Positions 1 through 9,560 of a stretch of 64,000 bases of DNA are shown piece after piece. The first letter of the stretch is position 1. Each line of letters begins with the position of its first letter. The notes under the pieces were generated by a model that worked only from the letters and a program-made list of their open reading frames with translations, did no database searches and was not told where the DNA came from. The stretch is from Selenomonas sputigena_A (GTDB lineage: Bacteria; Bacillota; Negativicutes; Selenomonadales; Selenomonadaceae), in assembly GCF_051603425.1 (NCBI RefSeq), contig NZ_CP194411.1, positions 1,860,001 through 1,924,000 on the forward strand, in the 5' to 3' direction. A program made the translations under genes and the position numbers.

Positions 1-2
1 CT

Positions 3-371
3 CCGCGGAAGGAATTCGAGGAAATTGCGGCTTTTTTGGAAGAGAGCATTCTCACGTACCATGACCTTGAGGGGCTTGTCCCGGGAGAGATTGATTTCTC
101 CTTGGAGGGGCAGGGGAATACGGCGTTTTTCCGGGTGCTGCGCGATGTGCGCACGCTTTCGCGCGGCGAGATTGCCCTTCTGGCAGACCTCATGCGCGAC
201 CGCTTCGGCAAGTCGCTCGTTTCCGATCAGATGCGCGACGTCTATGAAGAGGATAATTTTTTGCGTGAGGAGGCCATCGACCATATGATCGGCAGCCTCA
301 AGGCGAGCCGTATGTCCGACCGTATGATCGGCATACGCGAAGAAGGCCGTGTCATGGTGTTCAACAAGTAA
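3..371 (+). CDS. C-terminal part of an unidentified protein (5' partial)
   Basis: The frame is open from the left edge and stops at 369-371, so only the last 122 or so residues are visible. A TTG at position 36 could be a start, but the frame continues upstream without a stop, so I treat the gene as cut by the window edge. The fragment is acidic and helical-looking, with no motif or membrane segment I recognise. It lies upstream of ymdB, where rny or recX is often found, but it does not resemble the end of either. Function not assigned. Confidence 0.55.
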   Translation, partial: PRKEFEEIAAFLEESILTYHDLEGLVPGEIDFSLEGQGNTAFFRVLRDVRTLSRGEIALLADLMRDRFGKSLVSDQMRDVYEEDNFLREEAIDHMIGSLKASRMSDRMIGIREEGRVMVFNK

Positions 372-402
372 AGGGTTCGCCGGAATAGAAAAATAATCGG
401 CT

Positions 403-442
403 GCAAGTCGCGGGGCGGGATGCCCGGCGGCTTGCTCTTTTT
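403..442 (+). terminator. Probable intrinsic terminator after the first gene
   Basis: An imperfect GC-rich hairpin runs from GCAAGTCGC to GGCGGCTTGC and is followed by CTTTTT. It lies in the gap before ymdB and probably separates the two transcription units. Confidence 0.5.
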
Positions 443-519
443 GCAGAAGGAGGCGCGGGCAGGAGAGCGTCCGTAGGGCAGGCGTCGGAAGATGTTCTGC
501 CGGAGAGGTGGTTTATGTT

Positions 520-1302
520 TTGCGGGTCATGCTTGTGGGAGATGTTTGCGGCAGAGTGGGGCGGGAGGCTTTTCGTCACTTTACGCCCATCCTGCGCCGG
601 GAGAAGTCCGTGGATGTTGTTGTCGTCAATGGGGAGAATTCCGCAGGCGGCAAGGGATTTACGCGCAAGTCGCTCGATGAGCTTTATCATGGGGGCGCGG
701 ACATCGTGACCTCGGGCAACCATGTCTGGGATAAGAAGGACGTCCTGGAATTTATCGACGAAGAGCCGTTTCTTGTGCGGCCGGCGAATTATCCCGAGGG
801 CGCGCCGGGGCGCGGCTATTGCATTTTTCCCTATCGGGCGAAAAATATCGCTGTCATCAATATGTCTGGACGCGTCTTCATGCCGGAAATGGATTGCCCC
901 TTCCAGAAGATCGAGGGAATCCTGCGGGAAATCCGAGATGAGGCCGATGTCATATTTCTTGATTTCCATGCGGAGGCGACGTCGGAAAAGGCGGCCATGG
1001 GCTGGTATCTCGACGGGCGAGTAAACGCTGTCGTCGGCACGCATACGCACATACAGACGGCGGATGAACGCATCTTGCCGCAGGGGACGGCCTATATCAC
1101 GGATCTGGGTATGACGGGGCCGTGGGATTCCGTCCTTGGCGTCCGCGTGGATCGCGTGCTCGAGAAATTCACGACGTGCCGCCCCGTGCGCTTTGAAGTA
1201 GCCGAGGGAGCGGCCGTATATTGCGCTGTCATTGTCGAGGTGGACGATGCGACGAACCGCACGGTATCCGTCGAACGCGTGATGAAAAAGACGGAAGAAT
1301 GA
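520..1302 (+). CDS. ymdB: YmdB-family metallophosphoesterase (2',3'-cyclic phosphodiesterase)
   Basis: This is a TIGR00282/YmdB family phosphodiesterase of about 260 residues, the usual family length. In Bacillus YmdB hydrolyses 2',3'-cyclic mononucleotides and affects the choice between motility and biofilm. Visible metal-site motifs are VGDVCG near the N-terminus, NGENSAGGKG, TSGNHVWD, DFHAEATSEK and GTHTHIQTAD. The TTG at 520 is preferred because the family begins directly before the VGD motif and GGAGAGG lies about 11 bases upstream; a GTG at 508 is the alternative. It is followed by spoVS, the same neighbour as in Bacillus, but rny is not visible upstream. The identification is strong; the cellular role here is inferred. 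Confidence 0.9.
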   Translation: MRVMLVGDVCGRVGREAFRHFTPILRREKSVDVVVVNGENSAGGKGFTRKSLDELYHGGADIVTSGNHVWDKKDVLEFIDEEPFLVRPANYPEGAPGRGYCIFPYRAKNIAVINMSGRVFMPEMDCPFQKIEGILREIRDEADVIFLDFHAEATSEKAAMGWYLDGRVNAVVGTHTHIQTADERILPQGTAYITDLGMTGPWDSVLGVRVDRVLEKFTTCRPVRFEVAEGAAVYCAVIVEVDDATNRTVSVERVMKKTEE

Positions 1303-1442
1303 AACAAGCAGGATTTTTCCCTTTTGTATAGAATAAGCAAAAATTAGGGTAGGAATTTTTATTGGTCTTTTGGATGCTGCATGAAAAATCTGAATCGACA
1401 GATAGAAGCGGAAAATCCGATATCCATGGGAGGGAAGGCAGA

Positions 1443-1703
1443 ATGGAAGTCTTGAAAGTTTCGGCGCGGTCCAATCCTAACGCAGTGGCGGGGGCTTTGG
1501 CAGGCGTCCTGCGCGAATCCGGCGCGGCTGAGATGCAGGCTGTCGGAGCCGGTGCGCTGAATCAGGCGGTCAAGGCGATAGCCATAGCCCGCGGCTTTGT
1601 CGCACCGCATGGCATTGATCTTGTCTGCGTCCCGGCCTTTACGGATATTGAAATCGATGGCGAGGAACGCACGGCCATCAAGCTCATCGTTGAGCCGCGC
1701 TGA
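1443..1703 (+). CDS. spoVS: Stage V sporulation protein S (SpoVS)
   Basis: An 86-residue protein that starts MEVLKVSARSNPNAVAGALA and matches the whole SpoVS family, a small Alba-like fold conserved in spore-forming and many non-sporulating Firmicutes. In Bacillus it is needed for efficient stage V sporulation; its molecular action is not settled. The ATG at 1443 follows GGGAGGGA at good spacing, whereas an upstream in-frame ATG at 1362 would add residues absent from the family. The ymdB-spoVS pairing is conserved. Its presence does not show that this organism sporulates. Confidence 0.92.
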   Translation: MEVLKVSARSNPNAVAGALAGVLRESGAAEMQAVGAGALNQAVKAIAIARGFVAPHGIDLVCVPAFTDIEIDGEERTAIKLIVEPR

Positions 1704-1761
1704 AAGAGCAGGGCGGCGGATCCCTACGCACAGATGGGCTTATTGAGGGAGTGAGGTTCTA

Positions 1762-2595
1762 GTGGCTAGCGATTTGCATACGCATACGTCGTATTCCGAT
1801 GGGAGATTGACGCCGGAAGAATTGGTGGCGGCCGCCAAGGAGGCGGGGCTTCATTATATTGCCATTACCGACCACGATACGGTTGAAGGCATTACGCATC
1901 TTTATGAGCAGGGTCTTTTACCGAAAAAAGGCATCGGCATTATTCCCGGCATTGAATTCAGTGCACATCACGAAACACACGAAGTGCATATACTCGGCTA
2001 CAATGTCGATATTTACCAAAGCGAGCTGATCAATCGCCTGACCGATGTAGGAGAGGCGCGTTGGGCGCGTTTTTCCGAGATGGTGGGAAAGCTGCGCGAA
2101 CTTGGCTATGCTGTCACGGAAACAGAAGTGCTCAAGATTGCAGGAGCGAGCAAGTCCATCAGCCGCTCGCATATCGGGCGGGCGCTTGTGAACAAGGGGT
2201 TCTTTCCGACGGTTCGCGAGGCCTTTGATGCGGTGCTGTCGAAGGGCCGCCCCGCCTATGTCTCGCATTACCGCCTGGAGCCGGAGGAGATTGTCGCGCT
2301 CATCAAAGGGGCGGGCGGTACGCCGATTCTCGCACATCCCAAGCTTGTCGGCGATGACGATCTCGTGGAGCGTTTGCTCAATCTGGGCATGGAGGGCATA
2401 GAGGCTTTTTATCCGCAGCATGATCCTGTGGATACGCAGCGCTATATTGATATGGCGGAACGCCGCGGCCTCCTCGTGACGGGCGGTTCGGATTTCCACG
2501 GTTTTGCGACGCGCCATCCGCAGGAGCTGGGACTTTTCACCATTGATGACGGTTACGCCGAGAAGCTTTACAAGCCGAGGCGCAGCCTTTCATGA
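1762..2595 (+). CDS. PHP-domain phosphoesterase (RNase AM / nucleoside bisphosphate phosphatase-like)
   Basis: A 277-residue cytoplasmic PHP-domain metal-dependent phosphoesterase. The first PHP motif DLHTHTSYSDG sits at residues 4-14 and is followed by ITDHDT, a central GRPAYV segment, ILAHPK, and the C-terminal GSDFHG motif. Together these supply the His/Asp ligands of a trinuclear metal site. Related proteins such as YciV/RNase AM hydrolyse 3',5'-nucleoside bisphosphates and trim RNA 5' ends; substrate here is inferred from family. Translation starts at GTG 1762 behind GGGAGTGAGG. It follows spoVS by 58 bases and may be co-transcribed. Confidence 0.85.
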   Translation: MASDLHTHTSYSDGRLTPEELVAAAKEAGLHYIAITDHDTVEGITHLYEQGLLPKKGIGIIPGIEFSAHHETHEVHILGYNVDIYQSELINRLTDVGEARWARFSEMVGKLRELGYAVTETEVLKIAGASKSISRSHIGRALVNKGFFPTVREAFDAVLSKGRPAYVSHYRLEPEEIVALIKGAGGTPILAHPKLVGDDDLVERLLNLGMEGIEAFYPQHDPVDTQRYIDMAERRGLLVTGGSDFHGFATRHPQELGLFTIDDGYAEKLYKPRRSLS

Positions 2596-2719
2596 GAAAA
2601 TAGAAGCGAGAATTCGCTGCGGGCAGAGGAGACTTGGCGCTTCTGTTTGACAGGGAGTGTGGAAAAGATGGGACAAGCACCTCTTTCGTGCCCGGCAAGG
2701 AAGAAGCAGGAGAGAAGAA

Positions 2720-3553
2720 ATGGACGTCATAGCATTCGTTGGCCCGAGCGGTACGGGAAAAAGTCATCGCGCCTTGCTCGTGGCACATCAACATCAGGCG
2801 GATGCCATCATTGACGATGGTATATTGATCAAGGACGGCAAGATTGTCGCCGGCAGTTCCGCGAAAATGGAGAAGAGCAAGATCATGGCGGTGCGCCGTG
2901 CGATCTTTGTCCTGCCCGGCCACGCGGAAGAGGTGAAAGCAGCCATTGCAGAATGCAGGCCGCATCGCATCCTGATCCTTGGCACATCGGAAAACATGGC
3001 GTACAAGATTGCGCGCATACTCGGGCTGCCGTCGATCGAACAAATCATTCATATCGAGGATATCGCGACGCAGCGCGAGATGAAGAAGGCGCGCGACAGT
3101 CGGCTGAAGCAGGGGAAACACATCATTCCCGTGCCGACGATCGAGCTCAAGCCTCATGCTTCCGGTTTCCTCATCGACCCGATTCAGTCGTTTTTCCGCC
3201 GCAACCGCACGCATCGCCGCAAGTTGGGGGAGAAATCGATCGTGCGCCCCATTTTCAGTTACTACGGCAAACTCATTATCGACGATCTGGCAATTCGGGA
3301 GATTGTCAAGCGAGTTGTCACGGAGAAGGAGTATGTTTCGAAGGTCAGTGGGATCCGCGTGCGCCACCTGTGGAAAGGGGACGAGGATCGCGGCCTTGAG
3401 ATTTCCTGTTCCGTCGTGCTCACCTACGGCAGCCATATCCCGACGCTGATTAAGGAGACGCAGCAGCGCGTGCAGAGCAATGTCGAGTATATGACGGGGC
3501 TTTTTGTGCGCGAAGTCGATATCACGGTGCAGACGCTCTATGTCGAGGCGTAA
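2720..3553 (+). CDS. P-loop ATPase domain fused to an Asp23/Gls24-like domain
   Basis: A 277-residue protein. Residues 8-15 form a Walker A loop (GPSGTGKS), with the rest of a nucleotide-binding fold following to about residue 120. The C-terminal half, from roughly residue 170, resembles the Asp23/Gls24 envelope-stress domain (SYYGKLIIDDLAIREIV, then a VRHLWKG segment). ATG 2720 is chosen because AGGAGAGAAG precedes it; an in-frame ATG at 2657 lacks such a site. This architecture recurs in Clostridia and Negativicutes and its substrate is unknown. It lies 125 bases downstream of the PHP gene. Confidence 0.7.
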   Translation: MDVIAFVGPSGTGKSHRALLVAHQHQADAIIDDGILIKDGKIVAGSSAKMEKSKIMAVRRAIFVLPGHAEEVKAAIAECRPHRILILGTSENMAYKIARILGLPSIEQIIHIEDIATQREMKKARDSRLKQGKHIIPVPTIELKPHASGFLIDPIQSFFRRNRTHRRKLGEKSIVRPIFSYYGKLIIDDLAIREIVKRVVTEKEYVSKVSGIRVRHLWKGDEDRGLEISCSVVLTYGSHIPTLIKETQQRVQSNVEYMTGLFVREVDITVQTLYVEA

Positions 3554-3634
3554 GAGCAGCGGCGCGGATTCTCTTCACGGCGAACATGAACGCCGGGAAA
3601 GCGGCGCGCTTTCTGCGCCTTGTTCTTGCACTGA

Positions 3635-3675
3635 AAAGGCGCTTCCTCTCATTTTTCGAGGGGAAGCGCCTTTTT
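3635..3675. terminator. Bidirectional intrinsic terminator
   Basis: A 15-bp stem with one G-T pair (3635-3649 pairs with 3657-3671), flanked by A-rich and T-rich tracts on both sides. It can end the rightward P-loop/Asp23 transcript and the leftward glycosylase gene, whose last codons lie inside the stem. Confidence 0.8.
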
Positions 3676-4164
3676 CCATGCTTCGGCGAGCTTTGTAAAA
3701 TTCCAACGCGCATTGGCTGCACTCGTCGAGGGCAGCGCGTGAAAGGTCAGATCCCTGCGTGCCATGAGCTCCCGGTTGGCACGGCGGAAGATCGCGGCGG
3801 ATTTGCCGCCGTTGAGGCAGAAGGTATGGAGGCGCGGATATCGTTCGAGCAGGTCGGAGAAATCGTTGGCGCGGACGTTGCGTATGGCGGAATCGAGGCT
3901 GCCTTCGCGCTCGCAGGAATCAATGGAATCCCAAAGTGCGATGCGATGCCGAAGTAGCATGGAAAGGCGAGCCGCATACTCGTCCGGGGGAGGAGTTCCT
4001 TCCAGAAGATGCGCCATGAGCCGCCAGAAACGGTTTTGCGGGTGGGCGTAGTATTGCTGCTCGCGCAGGGAAACAACGCCGGGCATCGAGCCGAGGATGA
4101 TGTGCGTGCAGTTTTCGTCAATGCTTGGCTCCAGACCGAGGCAGAGGGGGGATTCGTTGGACAA
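3649..4164 (-). CDS. DNA-deoxyinosine / uracil-DNA glycosylase family protein
   Basis: A 171-residue protein of the Mug/UDG superfamily, closest to the DNA-deoxyinosine glycosylases that excise hypoxanthine from DNA. Recognisable are the substrate-pocket motif LGSMPGVVSLREQQYYAHPQ near residue 28, the NRFW segment that follows it, and the C-terminal LPSTSAANA. Start chosen is TTG at 4164, since AAAGGAGC lies 8 bases upstream; longer in-frame starts have no such site. Its 3' end overlaps the terminator at 3635-3675. Base specificity is inferred from family resemblance. Confidence 0.78.
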   Translation of the reverse strand: MSNESPLCLGLEPSIDENCTHIILGSMPGVVSLREQQYYAHPQNRFWRLMAHLLEGTPPPDEYAARLSMLLRHRIALWDSIDSCEREGSLDSAIRNVRANDFSDLLERYPRLHTFCLNGGKSAAIFRRANRELMARRDLTFHALPSTSAANARWNFTKLAEAWKKALPLEK

Positions 4165-4298
4165 GGTTGTTGCTCCTTTCCTTAAATTCGTCAGAGCTGC
4201 CGGCGCAGAGGAAGACGGGCGGTGCGATTCCTGCGGGCGGCGGAAAAGATGAGGAAACGCCCCTCTTTCGCTTTTTGAGGGCACGGCATTTCCTTCCA

Positions 4299-4691
4299 CT
4301 ATATGTGGAAGATGTTCATCATGCGCATGGCAAGTTTCTTGGCGTCCTCGTCCTTGTGGCGCAGAAGGTAGGAGAGCGAGCCGACGAAGAAGAAGGAGGA
4401 AATGGGAACGAAGCGCCGTCCCTTTTTGAAATTGGCCCAGACGAGAAGCTTCCGGTAAAGCATCTCGATATCCTCGCGCGTCGCGCCGTGCTTTTCAAGC
4501 AGGCGGGCCAGCCGCCGGTCGGCGAGACAGTGGGCGTAAATGACGTCGATCAGTGCCGGATCCTCCGGACGATCAATGTATTCGTTGATCAGGTTGTTGA
4601 CAAGCGTGGAACGCTTGAGCGAACGGCGCATCTGCAGGACGAAGAGGAGGCAGAGTGCGGCGAATAGAAAGAAAAGAAGCGTTTTCAGCAT
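4299..4691 (-). CDS. Small membrane-anchored protein of unknown function
   Basis: A 130-residue protein with one clear N-terminal transmembrane segment (about residues 3-20, LKTLLFFLFAALCLLFVL), then a basic, helical cytoplasmic-looking region with repeated Leu/Arg heptads and a second weakly hydrophobic patch (VPISSFFFVGSLSYLL). No catalytic motif is seen. It may share a leftward transcript with the glycosylase, 134 bases downstream. Not recognised; a lineage-specific hypothetical protein. Confidence 0.65.
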   Translation of the reverse strand: MLKTLLFFLFAALCLLFVLQMRRSLKRSTLVNNLINEYIDRPEDPALIDVIYAHCLADRRLARLLEKHGATREDIEMLYRKLLVWANFKKGRRFVPISSFFFVGSLSYLLRHKDEDAKKLAMRMMNIFHI

Positions 4692-4888
4692 GGAAACCTC
4701 CAGACGATTTTGCAGGATACATCTTTGCCGGCGGTGCGCGATTCGGCGCTTCCCCGTGCGGGCGTTCCTGCACGGCGGCGGGGAGAATACGGCTTGCCTG
4801 CAATTTTGCGGTTTGCTGCAACTACTATACCATAGAATACGCGCGATAGAAAACCGTCTTTTGCAGGAAGTGGAAGGGCTGCGCCAAA

Positions 4889-4993
4889 ACTACACGCACA
4901 AGCGTCCACATTTTGAACATTGTGCGCCGCCCGTGCCTGAAATTCAGTCAATCGGTCTTCGCCTACGGCTTGCCCCATGGGGAAGTCATGGTG
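4889..4993 (+). repeat. Diverged single copy of the 105-bp intergenic repeat
   Basis: This stretch aligns, in reverse orientation, with the tandem 105-bp units at 57075-57343. Shared blocks include CTACACGCACAAGCGTCCAC, ACATTGTGC, CCGCCC, CAATCG and CGCCT.CGGCTTG. It lies in the 485-base gap before clpB. Nothing else is recognised in 4692-5004. See the finding on this repeat family. Confidence 0.6.
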
Positions 4994-5004
4994 AAAAAAT
5001 AATT

Positions 5005-5040
5005 GGTCAAAAGGTCAAAAATATATTTGACTTTTTGACT
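5005..5040. promoter_or_regulatory. Symmetric GTCAAA operator over the clpB promoter (CtsR-like)
   Basis: Two GTCAAA blocks (5006-5011, 5014-5019) and two reversed TTTGAC blocks (5026-5031, 5034-5039) form a perfect dyad centred at 5022.5. CtsR, the Firmicute repressor of clp genes, recognises GGTCAAA heptads, though in direct repeats with 3-base spacing. Here spacing is 2 bases and the sites are mirrored. The right arm covers the -35 box, so binding should repress clpB. Confidence 0.65.
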
Positions 5041-5054
5041 TTTTGCGTTATAAT
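5027..5054 (+). promoter_or_regulatory. Sigma-70 type promoter of clpB
   Basis: TTGACT (5027-5032), 16-base spacer, then a perfect TATAAT (5049-5054). This leaves a 5' leader of about 115 bases before clpB. Confidence 0.75.
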
Positions 5055-5177
5055 AGAAAACGTAAAGGGCGGGAGGAAAGGAATCCTAGGGTGCGATGGC
5101 GCCGCAAGCTCTTTGCCTGGAAGATTTCGAAAAGTATATGGAGAGGAACGTCTTTTTGATATATGGGAGGGAGCATT

Positions 5178-7751
<2,574 letters not shown>

Positions 7752-7856
7752 TTTGCGCACGGGGACTTGCATAAACGTGCCCCTGCATGAGAGCGCATGT
7801 CGTTCTGCACCGTTCGGCTTGACCGTTTGGGCGTTTAAAAAAATATAAAACAAGGG

Positions 7857-7890
7857 GCTGTCGCACATAAATCATGTGCGACAGCTTTTT
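7857..7890 (+). terminator. clpB terminator, member of the CTGTTGCA-like hairpin family
   Basis: A perfect 12-bp stem (GCTGTCGCACAT / ATGTGCGACAGC) is followed by TTTTT. It ends clpB and also marks the left side of the decayed insertion sequence. Confidence 0.8.
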
Positions 7891-7945
7891 CGTGCACAAA
7901 AAGTGCCTCCGCCCTAGCAAAAGGGCGGAGGCGGGTGTAAAATAG

Positions 7946-9253
7946 ACTTATGCAAAAAACCTAATTTTACAACCAGATTATACCGCATGGGGCGAAACTT
8001 ATCAACCCTGCTTGCCCCTGAATTTTGAAATACAGATTCCCAAGAATGACCCGGTTCGCCTGCTCCGCCAATGTATCGGAGGGATGGATCTAACCGCGCT
8101 CTATCGCACCTATGGACGTATCGACAAAAATCTGGCGTCCCCCAGGCAACTGCTCGCCATTCTCATCTATTCTGGCATGAACCATCTCTTCAGCTCTCGA
8201 AGAATTGAGACGGCTTGCCGACGCGATGTGAACTTTCTTTAGAAGATGCGCAAGCAACTGAAACGTCTGCAGAAGGAGCAAGGCCTCGTCTTCGTTCATG
8301 GGAGCGGACGGCGCAAAAGCATGCTGCAAAAGACGCTGGAGAAACTGGACGAGTTCATCGCACGCTGGAAAGATTACCAGAAAAAGCTCCGCATCATGGG
8401 AACGCGCAACAGCTTCGCCAAGACGGATCCCGATGCGACCTTTATGCGGATGAAAGAAGATGCGATGCGAAACGGACAACTGAAGCCGGCCTACAATATC
8501 CACTGCGGCGTCGATGCAGAATTCATCACATGGGCAACGGTTGGACCGCAACCGACAGATACGACGACGCTCATCCCGTTCCTAGAAGATTTTCATGCGC
8601 ATACGAAGGAGCGCTATGCCAAGGTCATCGCCGACGCTGGTTATGAAAGCGAAGAGAACTACGTCTATCTCAAAGCGAATGGGCAGGCGGCCTACATCAA
8701 GCCGAACAACTACGAACGAGCAAAGACCCGGGCTTGGAAGAATGACATCGGGCGTTTCGAGAACATGACATATCTCAGCGACGAAGACGCCTATCTCTGT
8801 GCCGACGGCAGGAAACTTACGGTTACGGGCACGAAGACGGTAAAGAGCAAGACCGGCTATGCGAGCGTCAAGACCTGCTACAAGGCAGAAGATTGCAGCG
8901 GTTGCAAAAGGAAGGCCGAGTGCATACGCGGCAGATCGAAACTGCCCTTGGAAGAGCGGACGAAATGCTTGGAAGTGGCAAAAACATTCCATGAGGAACG
9001 AGCCGCGTCGAAGGCGCGACTGACATCGGAGGAAGGCATACAGTTAAGGGTCAATCGAAGCATCCAAGCGGAAGGAGTTTTCGCCAACATCAAGGCGGAC
9101 ATGGGATTCCGGCGTTTCCTTAGTCGAGGCAATGCCAATGTACTTGTGGAAACGATGCTTTTGGCAATGGCGCACAACTTCGGGAAGCTGCATCAGAAGA
9201 TTCAGCGGGGGTATGGAAAGCAATATCTCTTCCCTATAGAAGTTGCAGCATAA
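7946..9253 (+). pseudogene. Decayed IS1182-family transposase with an internal deletion
   Basis: Aligned with the intact 543-residue transposase at 44787-46418, this copy has lost its start codon (ACT at 7946 where ATG belongs) and carries an in-frame TAG at 8240-8242. It lacks about 130 codons around the stop, including the region with FVDGTKIEA that holds the first acidic residue of the DDE site. The two remaining open pieces (to 8242; 8246-9253) stay in the same frame, so the lesion is an in-frame deletion with a new stop. The C-terminal part still has YESEENY, YIKPNNYE and RSIQAEGVF. It should be inactive. Confidence 0.85.
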
Positions 9254-9256
9254 AAA

Positions 9257-9306
9257 TACGCAGGAAAAAGCTGGCATGGTACAGCGTTCTTTCCTGCGCA
9301 TTTTTT
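9257..9306 (+). terminator. Hairpin with T-run at the 3' end of the decayed transposase
   Basis: CGCAGGAAA (9259-9267) pairs with TTTCCTGCG (9290-9298), with further pairing inside, followed by a T-run at 9301-9306. It probably marks the right end of the element. Confidence 0.6.
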
Positions 9307-9355
9307 CGAGAGATTTCTTATAGAAATGAATATTTGATTCACGCGATAAAAATGA

Positions 9356-9401
9356 GGGGCTGTTGCATAAGTCGAATTCGACTCATGCAACAGCCCCTTT
9401 T
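9356..9401. terminator. Hairpin of the CTGTTGCA family
   Basis: A 13-bp perfect stem (9356-9368 with 9385-9397) encloses a 14-base palindrome, AGTCGAATTCGACT, and ends in TTTT. It lies just right of the decayed element and left of the cas operon, with no obvious gene to terminate. The rest of the gap to 9560 is A/T-rich with no gene seen. Confidence 0.6.
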
Positions 9402-9437
9402 CCGTATCGGAGGCATTGTGATTCAGGCCTTTTCCTC

Positions 9438-9467
9438 TTGCCGGAACGCAGCCGGGCTTCTTAAAAT
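9438..9467 (+). promoter_or_regulatory. Candidate promoter of the type III cas operon
   Basis: TTGCCG (9438-9443), 18-base spacer, TAAAAT (9462-9467). This is the best-looking match upstream of cas10 but is weaker than the array leader promoter. Confidence 0.35.
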
Positions 9468-9560
9468 AATTTTGTCGAGAGAAGAATGGACAGAAGGAAG
9501 TCTTCTCCCTAAAGTCGAATTATTAAAATATCATGACAAAAGGGCAGGGAGGAATGACGG

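Larger units (their letters stand above)
7905..9306 (+). mobile_element. Remnant IS1182-family insertion sequence
   Basis: The element runs from a perfect 11-bp hairpin at 7905-7932 to the hairpin and T-run at 9257-9306. The layout matches the intact copy at 44.7-46.5 kb: hairpin, then a GGTGTAAAATA block, transposase, hairpin. Exact ends are tentative because no clean terminal inverted repeats or target duplication were identified by eye. Confidence 0.6.

Noticed and set aside
8012..8242. A stand-alone 76-residue gene at the start of the decayed transposase
   Set aside because: It is the N-terminal fragment of the broken transposase, in the same frame as the downstream piece.
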